A stretch of 53,098 nucleotides of DNA from Sutcliffiella rhizosphaerae (GTDB taxonomy: Bacteria > Bacillota > Bacilli > Bacillales > Bacillaceae_I), in the NCBI RefSeq assembly GCF_917563925.1, contig NZ_CAKJTJ010000028.1:1-53098 (forward strand). Reading direction: 5' to 3'. The translations under genes were made by a program, and so were the position numbers. The notes beneath the pieces were generated by a model. It was given only the letters and a program-made list of their open reading frames with translations. It did not search any database and was not told the origin of the DNA. Numbering within the stretch: position 1 is the stretch's first letter; each line of letters starts with the position of its first letter. This document shows, in pieces, positions 24,937 to 33,567 of the stretch.

Positions 24937-26154
24937 TTGAATAAGACCTGGGTGTTACCTACTTTATTTTTTTTATTTTTTTTGACAGCGTGTAGTCAAA
25001 AAGAGATTACCAGCCATAATTCCGAATCCAGCATCATTCCCGTTACAGTAGCAGAAGTAACGGAAAAAAACATTAGCGATACGATCGAACTGATTGGATT
25101 AGCTGTACCTGAAATACAAGTACCACTTCTAACAACCTCCCCCCTTACCGTTGAATCTGTCCATGTTAAAGTTGGTGATATAGTAAAAAAGGGCGAATTG
25201 ATTGTTTCTTTAGATTCTGAAGCTGCAACAGAACAAGTAACGCAGGCACAAAGTGCAGTAACAGAACTAGAAAATGCCCTTTCTAAAATGAAAGAAATGC
25301 AAAAGGCATATGAAAATCAAGCCTCTCTCTCTGATATACCCAAATTACAGGAAGAGTTAAACCAAAGTTTAGAAAAATCTCAGGCACTTTTAGATGGAGT
25401 GAATACTGGAGCTGTTACTTCTCTGGACTTAATTCAAAGCAGTGTGGAAGTCATGGTTAAACAGGCTCAACTCGCAACCGTAGCAGGACAAGCCCAACAA
25501 ATGCCTGTCTTTAATACCATGGAAATGGAGATGCAGCTCACTCAAGCACAGCAAGGGCTAAAGCAAGCTCAGCAAGTTGCAAATGCCACTTCCATTACAA
25601 GCCCAATAGACGGAATAGTTTCAGAACTGAATGTCGTGAAAGATGGAATTGCTACACCTAATGTTCCCATCGGTACAATCATTCAATTAGACCAAATTGC
25701 TGCCAACTTCCAAGTCAATAGCTACCAAGTAAGCAAGCTTCAATCTGAACAAAGTGCAACTGTCTCATTTGAAGGGATAGCCGATACTTTCGATTCCACC
25801 ATTGACACTATCTCACCTACTGTTAATCAGCAGACAAATATGTTTTCCGTAACAATCCCTATAAATAACGAAAATCTTTCCATCAAAGGTGGAATGAGAG
25901 CTACTGCTTATGTTGCTGTAGAAAATCTCGAAGCCCAGACAGTAGTACCTATGGAAGCAATTTTATATGAAGACAATGAACCATATGTGTATGTAATAAA
26001 TGATAATAAAGCAGTTAAGCAGAATGTCCTGACAGGCTTTCGTGATAATGAATATATGCAAATTATTGAAGGATTAAATAAAGGACAAAAAGTGGCCGTA
26101 TCTGGAAAAGAACGACTAAAAGACGGTGCTGAAGTATCTGAACAAAGTGAGTGA
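24937..26154 (+). CDS. Lipoprotein membrane-fusion protein of an RND-type efflux system
   Basis: This 405-residue adaptor should be lipid-anchored outside the membrane and partner the RND permease encoded next. The signal peptide ends in the lipobox FLTACS. A biotinyl-lipoyl half motif (VESVHVKVGDIVKKGELIVS) precedes a long Gln/Ala-rich coiled-coil hairpin (residues about 80-205, for example TQAQQGLKQAQQVANATS). The second lipoyl half and beta-barrel follow (SITSPIDGIVSELNVVKDG). The start is TTG 24937 with GAGGTGATAG upstream. The permease starts 10 bases after the stop. Substrate is unknown. Confidence 0.92.
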   Translation: MNKTWVLPTLFFLFFLTACSQKEITSHNSESSIIPVTVAEVTEKNISDTIELIGLAVPEIQVPLLTTSPLTVESVHVKVGDIVKKGELIVSLDSEAATEQVTQAQSAVTELENALSKMKEMQKAYENQASLSDIPKLQEELNQSLEKSQALLDGVNTGAVTSLDLIQSSVEVMVKQAQLATVAGQAQQMPVFNTMEMEMQLTQAQQGLKQAQQVANATSITSPIDGIVSELNVVKDGIATPNVPIGTIIQLDQIAANFQVNSYQVSKLQSEQSATVSFEGIADTFDSTIDTISPTVNQQTNMFSVTIPINNENLSIKGGMRATAYVAVENLEAQTVVPMEAILYEDNEPYVYVINDNKAVKQNVLTGFRDNEYMQIIEGLNKGQKVAVSGKERLKDGAEVSEQSE

Positions 26155-26163
26155 ATCTATTAG

Positions 26164-29100
26164 ATGAAAATTGCCAAATTGTCCGTATATCGCCCCATTG
26201 CTATGTCAATGGTAATCATTTTTATGTTAATAATCGGTGCAGTCAGTATGCGCAGCATGACGGTAGATTTATTTCCCGAACTAACATTTCCTGTTGTAGC
26301 TGTTACTACTACTTACAATGGTGCAGGACCAGAAGAAATTGAGAACCTAGTTTCCTCCCCATTAGAGAATGCCATGAGTACCATTCCAAATGTAGAATCC
26401 GTGACTTCCATCTCCACCACGGGGGGTTCTTTAGTGCTCGTTTCCTTTGCATGGGGAACGAATATGGATTTTGCCTCATTAGATATGAGGGAAAGAATTG
26501 ATTCTGTCCGTGATTTTCTTCCTCCGGGAGCAAATATGCCACGTGTGCTTCGATTCAACCCAAGCGATCTTCCAATTGTTCAACTTGCCATAACAGACCC
26601 TTCAGGTGAAATGACAAAAGCGAAGCAACTCGCAGAACAAGAGATAGAACCACAGCTAAATAGTGTGGAAGGCATTGCTTCCATTTCAGTAGAAGGTGGC
26701 GCTGAGAACGAGATCAGGATAACCTTAAATCCTAACGCAATGTCCTCTTTCGGTATATCGATTGATCAATTACAACAAATGCTTGCTGCCGAGAATTTAA
26801 ATTTACCAGGTGGATCTTTAACAGATCAAAATCAAGATCTCCCCATACGTATCACTGGTGAATTCACATCAATTTTTGATATAGAATCATTGCCGATTCC
26901 AACTCCAAACGGTGTTATTCAGCTCAGTCAGTTAGGTGAAGTGAAAGAAACACTTCAACCAACTACACAGCTCAGTTATTTGAATGGAGAACCTGCAGTT
27001 GGAATGTCCATTTTAAAGCAATCTGGTAGCAATACTGTAACCGTAGCCAATGAAATCGAGAAAAAACTGGATGAAATCCGAAAAACACTTCCTGATGGTG
27101 TGGAAATAAAACCGATATTTGATCAAAGTGAATTTATTAAGAAATCCATTAGTGCCGTTACGATGAATATGCTACTTGGAAGTTTATTAGCTGCTGCAGT
27201 TCTATATTTCTTTTTACGCAACATCCGTAGTACCTTAATTATCTCTTTTTCCATTCCTATTTCCATCATTACTACTTTTATTTTCATGTACTTCACAGGA
27301 CAAACCTTGAACCTACTAACATTAGGAGGTCTTGCACTAGGTGTAGGATTAATGGTGGATAATGCGATAGTTATCCTTGAAAATATCTACCGATTAAGAC
27401 AGAATGGGTATTCTTTGAAGGATGCAGCCATAGAAGGTACGAGTGAAGTCGGATCTGCTATCATAGCATCAACGTTGACAACCGTTGTCGTATTCTTACC
27501 AATAATTTTCGTTGATGGGCTTGCCGCGCAATTGTTCAAACCACTTGCCCTAGTAATTTCCTTTTCTTTATTAGCATCATTATTTACTGCCTTAATAATC
27601 GTACCATTGTTCTCCTCTCTTCTTTTGAAAGTTAACAATAAATCTTCGAAATTCGAGGAAAGATATTCTGGATTTATCAATTGGTATACTGGCATGTTAG
27701 AAAAAGCTTTAAGAAATCCAAAGAAAACAGTAATGTCCATTGTTATCTTGCTGCTTATCTCTTTAATAGGTATTCCATTTATAGGAAAGGAATTTCTCCC
27801 ACATCAAGATCAAAGCTTTATTTCCATGAATGTTCGATTACCTGACGGAAGTTCCTTAGATGCCACTTATGATGTAATGGAAGCCGTTGATGAGGAATTA
27901 CAAAATATTACTGAAATGGATCTTACTTTTGTCACTGTTGGAGGATCTGATAATTTCTCATTCTCTTCAGGAACACAAGCAAATCGTGCAAGTTATAACA
28001 TCCTTCTTACCCCAGTTACAGATCGAAATCGATCAGACAAAGTAATAGCGGATGATATTAGAGAACGACTTAAGAATATACCAGGTGTGGAGATTTCCAT
28101 ATCATCTGGTGAATCTGGAGTATCCCAAAACCCTGTTTCCCTTAATATTACCGGTCCCGATTTATCTACTTTAAAAGCAATGGCTGATGAAACGGTTGAA
28201 CTCTTGGAGGGTATTGAAGGGATTCGAGAACCATCCTCAAGTTATACGGAAGGAAATCCGGAAATTGTCGTTGATATTGATAGAATCAAAGCAAGTCAAT
28301 TTGGAATCGGCAGCGCACAGGTAGCCTCTGCCGTTTCAAATGCAACAAAAGGGGTTGTAGCGACAAGGATGGCACGTGATGGCGTAGAACTTGATGTTCG
28401 CATAACGATTGAGGATACCTATACAGCGTCTATTGAGAACTTGGAAAGACTTTTAATCAACACTCCAACTGGAGAAAATATTCCACTACAAGCTGTAGCA
28501 AGCGTAAAGAGAGATCAGGGTCCAAGTCAGATTAGAAGAACAGATAGAAATCGTGAAATTACCGTTACAGCGGATATTGTAAACCGTGATCTCGGAAGTA
28601 TTATTGACGATGTGGAAAAAACACTAAAGGAAAATATCTATATACCAAGCAATGAATATAAAATAACTATTGGTGGACAAGATGAACAAATGAATGACGC
28701 ATTTTTTAAGCTTGGAGGTGCTTTGGCTTTAGCTGTAGTCCTTATTTACATGGTTATGGCAGGACAATTTGAATCGTACTTCTACCCATTTATCATTATG
28801 TTCTCTGTTCCATTAACCATCATAGGGGTGATTACCGGATTATTGGTCACCTCACAACCGCTTGGGGTAGGATCCCTCATTGGGATGCTCATCCTGACAG
28901 GGATCGTCGTCAATAATGCTATTGTCTTTGTGGACTATGTAAATTTAATGAAAAAGGACGGCAAATCAACTTGGGATGCCATCTTAATCGCTGGCCCTAC
29001 AAGACTACGCCCTATTTTAATGACTGCACTTACCACCATTCTAGGTTTAATCCCGCTTACATTAGGATTTGGTGAAGGGATGGAAATTCAACAACCAATG

Positions 29101-29232
29101 GCAATAGTCATTTTATTTGGATTAAGTTTTGCTACCATTATTACATTGATATTAATTCCCGTTGTATACTATCAGTTCGACAGTTATAGAGAGAGAAGAA
29201 AAATAAGAAAATCAGAAAAAATCGAAGTTTAA
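26164..29232 (+). CDS. RND-family efflux permease (SwrC/AcrB-like)
   Basis: This is a proton-driven exporter with twelve membrane helices and two large outer loops. The 1022 residues include the N-terminal RPIAMSMVIIFMLIIGAVSM helix, VDLFPELTFPVVAVTTTY, and the central helix 4 motif GGLALGVGLMVDNAIVILEN with the proton-relay Asp. The second half repeats with GMLILTGIVVNNAIVFVDY. Its ribosome site is weak (GTGAGTGAATC), which suggests translational coupling to the adaptor. B. subtilis SwrC, a surfactin exporter, is of this family; that this exports lipopeptide is only a possibility. An SGNH lipase gene follows 15 to 24 bases on. Confidence 0.95.
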   Translation: MKIAKLSVYRPIAMSMVIIFMLIIGAVSMRSMTVDLFPELTFPVVAVTTTYNGAGPEEIENLVSSPLENAMSTIPNVESVTSISTTGGSLVLVSFAWGTNMDFASLDMRERIDSVRDFLPPGANMPRVLRFNPSDLPIVQLAITDPSGEMTKAKQLAEQEIEPQLNSVEGIASISVEGGAENEIRITLNPNAMSSFGISIDQLQQMLAAENLNLPGGSLTDQNQDLPIRITGEFTSIFDIESLPIPTPNGVIQLSQLGEVKETLQPTTQLSYLNGEPAVGMSILKQSGSNTVTVANEIEKKLDEIRKTLPDGVEIKPIFDQSEFIKKSISAVTMNMLLGSLLAAAVLYFFLRNIRSTLIISFSIPISIITTFIFMYFTGQTLNLLTLGGLALGVGLMVDNAIVILENIYRLRQNGYSLKDAAIEGTSEVGSAIIASTLTTVVVFLPIIFVDGLAAQLFKPLALVISFSLLASLFTALIIVPLFSSLLLKVNNKSSKFEERYSGFINWYTGMLEKALRNPKKTVMSIVILLLISLIGIPFIGKEFLPHQDQSFISMNVRLPDGSSLDATYDVMEAVDEELQNITEMDLTFVTVGGSDNFSFSSGTQANRASYNILLTPVTDRNRSDKVIADDIRERLKNIPGVEISISSGESGVSQNPVSLNITGPDLSTLKAMADETVELLEGIEGIREPSSSYTEGNPEIVVDIDRIKASQFGIGSAQVASAVSNATKGVVATRMARDGVELDVRITIEDTYTASIENLERLLINTPTGENIPLQAVASVKRDQGPSQIRRTDRNREITVTADIVNRDLGSIIDDVEKTLKENIYIPSNEYKITIGGQDEQMNDAFFKLGGALALAVVLIYMVMAGQFESYFYPFIIMFSVPLTIIGVITGLLVTSQPLGVGSLIGMLILTGIVVNNAIVFVDYVNLMKKDGKSTWDAILIAGPTRLRPILMTALTTILGLIPLTLGFGEGMEIQQPMAIVILFGLSFATIITLILIPVVYYQFDSYRERRKIRKSEKIEV

Positions 29233-29256
29233 TTATATTGGGAAAGGATGTTGAAT

Positions 29257-30000
29257 GTGCTGAAAAAAATTTGTTTTCTTGTTGTCCTGTTGTTTTCTAG
29301 CCTTTTCACCTACCCTCCCGTAATTGCCGAATCTCCGAGAGAACTTACATATGTAGCACTCGGGGATTCACTGACAGCAGGATTAGGCTCCTCGAAAGAG
29401 AATCATTTACGTATTCATGGCTTTGTTCCTCAATTTACAAAGTATTTGCGGAAAGATAATACTATTACAGTGGAGAATTATGGGATACCCGGACTTACCT
29501 CCACAGGTCTACTTGCCCTGCTTCGTGCAGATGAAGGATTGCAAAATCGTATAAAGACAGCTGATATTATTTCTGTTTCAATAGGAGGTAATGATTTTTT
29601 ACAGACACTTGGTGCATTCTCCGAAGATGAAAGCGGAACTCCCCTAGAGCTAAGGTTAGATATTCTAGAACGGACTTATGAGGAAATTTACAAGCAGCTG
29701 CGTAGTCATAACCCGGATACTACCATTATACTACTTGGTTTATATAATCCTTACCCTACTGGACATCAATTATCTACACTTGGAGAAGAATTTGCCCCAG
29801 AATTTAATAGGATATTAGAAGAATATATGAAAGAATCCACATTGTTTGTCAATCCTTATGAAGTATTTAAAGGAAAGGCTTTGGAATGGACACATATAGC
29901 AAAGGACGATATCCATCCAAATGATAAGGGATATACCCAGATCTTCCACTTAATAAAGAAAGAATACGAACAACTGAAAACTGAAACTCCGCCTAGTTGA
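29257..30000 (+). CDS. Secreted SGNH/GDSL lipase or esterase
   Basis: The protein of about 247 residues has a cleavable signal peptide (KKICFLVVLLFSSLFTYPPV then IAES). SGNH blocks are visible: TYVALGDSLTAGLGSS with the nucleophile Ser, ENYGIPGLTSTG with the Gly, SVSIGGNDFL with the Asn, and DDIHPNDKGY with the catalytic Asp and His. GTG 29257 is preferred as start, since GGAAAGGATG lies seven bases before it; ATG 29248 is nearer to GGAAAGG. It is last in the three-gene efflux operon and may release acyl or acetyl groups from substrates outside the cell. Substrate is unknown. Confidence 0.9.
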   Translation: MLKKICFLVVLLFSSLFTYPPVIAESPRELTYVALGDSLTAGLGSSKENHLRIHGFVPQFTKYLRKDNTITVENYGIPGLTSTGLLALLRADEGLQNRIKTADIISVSIGGNDFLQTLGAFSEDESGTPLELRLDILERTYEEIYKQLRSHNPDTTIILLGLYNPYPTGHQLSTLGEEFAPEFNRILEEYMKESTLFVNPYEVFKGKALEWTHIAKDDIHPNDKGYTQIFHLIKKEYEQLKTETPPS

Positions 30001-30017
30001 TAAGGCGGAGTTTTTTC
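29985..30017 (+). terminator. Intrinsic terminator of the efflux-lipase operon
   Basis: AACTCCGCCT (29985-29994) pairs with AGGCGGAGTT (30003-30012), and TTTTTCTG follows. The lipase stop codon lies in the loop. Confidence 0.93.
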
Positions 30018-30026
30018 TGTTTCTTA

Positions 30027-30143
30027 TTATTCCAAAGTAGCTTCTATCTCTTTAACCATTTCAGAGACTGAAATCAGTCCTTCACCAGATAAGTAACAAT
30101 AGTTAGGATCGAGATAAATAATCTTGTTCTTCTTTTGATGCAT
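30027..30143 (-). pseudogene. 3' remnant of a siderophore-type ABC substrate-binding protein
   Basis: A 38-codon frame from ATG 30143 encodes KNKIIYLDPNYCYLSGEG followed by LISVSEMVKEIEATLE and a stop. From memory, siderophore-binding lipoproteins such as YclQ end with the same kind of pattern: IIYL, then WYLSGGGL, then a last helix. An in-frame TAA stands directly before the ATG, and no ribosome site is seen, so only the C-terminal end remains. It lies between the efflux operon's terminator and yjbC, at the edge of the inserted block. Confidence 0.55.
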
Positions 30144-30185
30144 TTATCTGCTCATAAGATTATTTAATAGTCATGCTTGAATAAC

Positions 30186-30761
30186 TTATAACTTAGATAA
30201 AATATCATTATCGTCTTCTCTTTCATCATACGTCAATACTTGATCAACCTCGTCATAGGACTCTCCGTACAATTCCTTATCCTTGTATGTATGTATAAGC
30301 TCGTATGTTGCTTTCATACCTTCATAAATTGCCTCTTCACTTGCGTCTGTAGGTGACCAATACAAGATTTCCATTGAATTTACTTCGTTTGTTGCTAAGG
30401 AGCGGCGGTTATAACCTATGGAGGAAGCGTGCTCAAAACCTTCTCGTTTATAAAATCTCAATCTCTTTTCAGTATCTGTGTCTTCATAGTCGACAGGCTC
30501 TACTTCAAGAATGATTGCTTTTCCTTTTTCTTTTAATTTATCTAATAATTTATGTCCAAGCCCCATACCTCGTGCATCTTTAGAAACGAATAAATAATCG
30601 ATAAAAATAAAATTTACTAATTCGACATACATTAAAACATGGTGTTCGCCTTCATCTTTATGATATATATCTCCTTTTTCTTTTAGCAGGAGTTCCATAT
30701 GTTCTCTTGATTTCATCTCTTCTACAGGAAAATATTGATTTAATTTTTCATACCAATTCAT
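30186..30761 (-). CDS. yjbC: GNAT-family acetyltransferase YjbC
   Basis: This 191-residue protein has a GNAT domain that should transfer an acetyl group from acetyl-CoA. The acetyl-CoA loop is visible as YLFVSKDARGMGLGHKLLDK, followed by LRFYKREGFEHASSIGYNRR. The C-terminal 40 residues form an acidic tail. Sequence and size fit B. subtilis YjbC, which is cotranscribed with spx there. Here the gene stands alone, with about 5 kb of opposite-strand genes between it and spx. The natural substrate is unknown to me. Confidence 0.85.
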   Translation of the reverse strand: MNWYEKLNQYFPVEEMKSREHMELLLKEKGDIYHKDEGEHHVLMYVELVNFIFIDYLFVSKDARGMGLGHKLLDKLKEKGKAIILEVEPVDYEDTDTEKRLRFYKREGFEHASSIGYNRRSLATNEVNSMEILYWSPTDASEEAIYEGMKATYELIHTYKDKELYGESYDEVDQVLTYDEREDDNDILSKL

Positions 30762-30929
30762 TCTTTTTTAATTGCCCCCTATCAAAATTTCTCTTTTACA
30801 AGCTAACGCACAAAGCTTAGACAGTCCTCAATGTTAATATACCCTCTTTCTTTTCTGTTAAACTTACCATACAATAGAATAGGAATAGTTTTTTACATAA
30901 AATCACATATAGCAAAGGGGATGTAAAAT

Positions 30930-31118
30930 TTGCTTGAGTATTTTATCGACTTTACGATTGTCGCTATATTAATCATTGGTATAACGGCAATTATGGGTGT
31001 CCTAACGAACGGAATCGGAGAAAAACTTTTCGGAAAGAAAAAAGGCTCTGAAAGCTTTGATAAATCTGCAAGTATGCAAGCTGGATGGAAAAGTGTCGGG
31101 GGCAAAAATAACAGATAA
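30930..31118 (+). CDS. Small single-pass membrane protein, 62 residues
   Basis: The start is TTG 30930 with AAAGGGGATG eight bases upstream. The N-terminal half is one hydrophobic helix (FTIVAILIIGITAIMGVL). The rest is Lys/Gly/Ser-rich and soluble (GEKLFGKKKGSESFDKSA). I do not recognise a named family, but the composition, ribosome site and a strong terminator directly behind support a real gene. It is divergent from yjbC. Confidence 0.7.
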   Translation: MLEYFIDFTIVAILIIGITAIMGVLTNGIGEKLFGKKKGSESFDKSASMQAGWKSVGGKNNR

Positions 31119-31150
31119 AAGCTGCCTAACTCTGGTAGCTTTTATCTGTT
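31110..31150. terminator. Bidirectional terminator after the 62-residue gene
   Basis: AACAGATAAAAGCTGCC (31110-31126) and GGTAGCTTTTATCTGTT (31134-31150) pair over 17 positions with one wobble. The stem lies between converging genes and overlaps the small gene's stop. Confidence 0.75.
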
Positions 31151-31209
31151 ATTAATAACCTGATTTTTACAGTACTTTGCAGGGTACAGACCGTCACAAT
31201 TATTATTTA

Positions 31210-32427
31210 TTAATTATTTAATGGTGTATAATCTACATTTTCTGTATAAGAATTACCAGCATTCCACAATAGAAACTCATCTATTCCGTTTTCGTTTAGA
31301 GCCCTAATTTGGGCTTCTACTTCTTTCGGACCATAAAGGATGTAGTTCCCATCCCCCAGCCAAGAAGCAGTGAAATCTTGTATCCACGGTCTAGAGACTG
31401 GCCTGTTTTCCAAGTCATCTAAGATTGCATTCTCAAGCTTTGCATACTCAGCTATAAGCTTATATGGTTCCGTATCTGGCTTAGCAATACCGAAGTATGA
31501 TGTCCAATGACTTGGATAGATCATGGAGGAGATAACATCTACATGTTTAGAGATTCGTGAGAAATTCTGACCAATTCCAGGTGCTTCTGGTAACGTTGCG
31601 GTATAGCCGAAGATATCTACTGAAACTTGTATATTATATGGCTCCAATCGCTCTCTTGCATACTCTACAAAATCAGTGACAGCCTCCACACGTTTTTGGA
31701 CATTGTCCATTTCTAAATCTTTGTATTTTCCATAGTCGTATTTAAGAATTGTGTCCCTCGTTTCAAACCCTTCAGGAAAGCGTACATAGTCAAATTGAAT
31801 TTCCTGAAAACCCATTTTAGCTGCTTCAATTGCAATATCAATGTTATAGTCCCATACTTCTTTCATAAACGGATTCACAAAAGCTTCTTTACGTCCGTTC
31901 ACCCAAACTTTATCGTTTTCTTGAAAGGATAAATCAGGTCTTTCCTTTGCAAGGACGGAATCCTTAAAAACTACAATTCTACCAATTGGATAAATGTCAT
32001 TATCTTCTAGTGTTTTCATCATTGCAGTGGGATCATTAATAAACGGTTGTGCAATATCCATAAATGGAGAATCTTCTTCATCTGGAATATATGTAAGATA
32101 TCCATGATCGTCTTTAATATCGATGACCATCGAGTTCAAATCTGTTTTATTCACTAAATTTAACAATCTTTGAAACCTTTCTCCTCCTGCTGAGTGCCCC
32201 GTAACATAAATACCTCTAACAGCATCAGGATAAGTAAAAGTGTATCCAGAGTCAAACGCAAATCTTACAATGGATACAGGTAATTCTCTTGATTGTATTT
32301 CCATTTTTTTTAGTCCATGTTTTCCTACATGTAGTGCTTCTTCGTCTGCTTGTACAATTGGACCACTGAACGCAAGTAACCCAATTGCTGCTATCAGACC
32401 ACCAATCATTTTTTTCATCATTTCCAA
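31210..32427 (-). CDS. Secreted putative glycoside hydrolase, DUF4015 type
   Basis: The 405-residue protein has an N-terminal signal peptide (KKMIGGLIAAIGLLAFSGPI, cleaved near VQADEE). The rest looks like a TIM-barrel of the putative glycosyl hydrolase family DUF4015: RGIYVTGHSAGGERF, SMVIDIKDDHGYLTY, IGRIVVFKD, EIQFDYVRFPEG with acidic residues, SVDIFGYTA, ISSMIYPSHW and EFLLWNAGNSY. Start is TTG 32427, six bases after AAAGGA, although ATG codons follow closely. Substrate is unknown, probably a surface or extracellular glycan. It is followed by a terminator and lies behind opp on the same strand with its own spacing. Confidence 0.85.
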   Translation of the reverse strand: MEMMKKMIGGLIAAIGLLAFSGPIVQADEEALHVGKHGLKKMEIQSRELPVSIVRFAFDSGYTFTYPDAVRGIYVTGHSAGGERFQRLLNLVNKTDLNSMVIDIKDDHGYLTYIPDEEDSPFMDIAQPFINDPTAMMKTLEDNDIYPIGRIVVFKDSVLAKERPDLSFQENDKVWVNGRKEAFVNPFMKEVWDYNIDIAIEAAKMGFQEIQFDYVRFPEGFETRDTILKYDYGKYKDLEMDNVQKRVEAVTDFVEYARERLEPYNIQVSVDIFGYTATLPEAPGIGQNFSRISKHVDVISSMIYPSHWTSYFGIAKPDTEPYKLIAEYAKLENAILDDLENRPVSRPWIQDFTASWLGDGNYILYGPKEVEAQIRALNENGIDEFLLWNAGNSYTENVDYTPLNN

Positions 32428-32571
32428 TCAAAATCCTTTCTTTTATTTTTTTGGCTGATTCCACTAAAAAATAAATCTTCACTATGTTTTGTTTCCTCTA
32501 TTATACTGGAAATTCGTTGTTATTTTTGTTATTTCAACAAATTTCTATAAAAACCTCATGAAAACTTGATG

Positions 32572-32605
32572 AAAACAAAAAACGATCTCCAAAGAATGGA
32601 GATCG
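32572..32605 (-). terminator. Intrinsic terminator of the opp operon
   Basis: CGATCTCCA (32583-32591) pairs with TGGAGATCG (32597-32605). The minus-strand tail is TTTTTTGTTTTC. Confidence 0.9.
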
Positions 32606-32613
32606 AGTAAATG

Positions 32614-33567
32614 TTATTTTACGGCATATTTTTCTTGATACATTTTATATTCCGCTTCTGAACAAAGCACAAAATGTCCAGGTCTTACTTCACGCATTTC
32701 AACGAGTTCGTCTTTCCCATATCCATGTGAATTCGGATCATACGTCACACGTTTACGTGAGCGTTCCGTATCTGGATCTGGTTGTGGTATAGCGGACAAT
32801 AATGATCTAGTGTATGGATGCATTGGGTTGTTATAAAGCTCATCCGCATCAGCCAATTCCACCATTTTTCCAAAATACATTACACCAATACGATCGGAAA
32901 TGTATTTAACCATAGAAAGATCATGAGCAATGAAAAGATACGTTAAACCTTTTTCTTTTTGCAGTTTTTTCATTAAGTTAACGACTTGAGCCTGAATGGA
33001 AACATCCAATGCAGAAATCGGCTCATCAGCAATAATAAAATCTGGTTCTACTGCAAGGGCGCGTGCAATTCCAATACGCTGACGTTGTCCACCACTAAAC
33101 TCATGTGGGTATCTGTTTGCGTGCTCTTTGTTTAACCCAACTGTTTCAAGAAGCTCGTGAACACGGGCAAGACGCTCTTTTCTATTTTTTGCTAATCCAT
33201 GTATGTCAATACCTTCTGCTATACAGTCAGCAACTGTCATACGAGGATTTAGAGACGCAGATGGATCTTGGAAAATCATTTGCATTTTACGGTTAAACTT
33301 AAGCAATTCTTTTTTTGATTTTTTCCCGTGTACATTTTCCCCTTCATAGAGCACTTCTCCATCAGTTGCATCATACAGTCTGATGATAGTTCGTCCTGTT
33401 GTGGACTTTCCGCATCCAGATTCTCCAACTAGGCCAAGTGTTTCTCCACGAAAAATATCAAAATTCAACCCATCAATTGCTTTCACCATATTCGGCTTGC
33501 CTTCATTAAAATACTGTTTCAAGTTTTTAATTTCTAATAATTTTTCTTTTGTTGCCATGTTATACAC
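32614..33567 (-). CDS. oppF: Oligopeptide ABC transporter ATP-binding protein OppF
   Basis: OppF is one of the two ATPases driving oligopeptide uptake. The 317-residue protein shows Walker A (GLVGESGCGKSTTG), the ABC signature (YPHEFSGGQRQRIGIARAL) and Walker B (FIIADEPISALDVSIQ). The C-terminal oligopeptide-transporter extension is present, but it keeps only one cysteine, not the cysteine set seen in AppF. It overlaps oppD by eight bases and is last in oppABCDF. In B. subtilis opp (spo0K) imports signalling peptides for sporulation and competence. Confidence 0.96.
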   Translation of the reverse strand: MYNMATKEKLLEIKNLKQYFNEGKPNMVKAIDGLNFDIFRGETLGLVGESGCGKSTTGRTIIRLYDATDGEVLYEGENVHGKKSKKELLKFNRKMQMIFQDPSASLNPRMTVADCIAEGIDIHGLAKNRKERLARVHELLETVGLNKEHANRYPHEFSGGQRQRIGIARALAVEPDFIIADEPISALDVSIQAQVVNLMKKLQKEKGLTYLFIAHDLSMVKYISDRIGVMYFGKMVELADADELYNNPMHPYTRSLLSAIPQPDPDTERSRKRVTYDPNSHGYGKDELVEMREVRPGHFVLCSEAEYKMYQEKYAVK

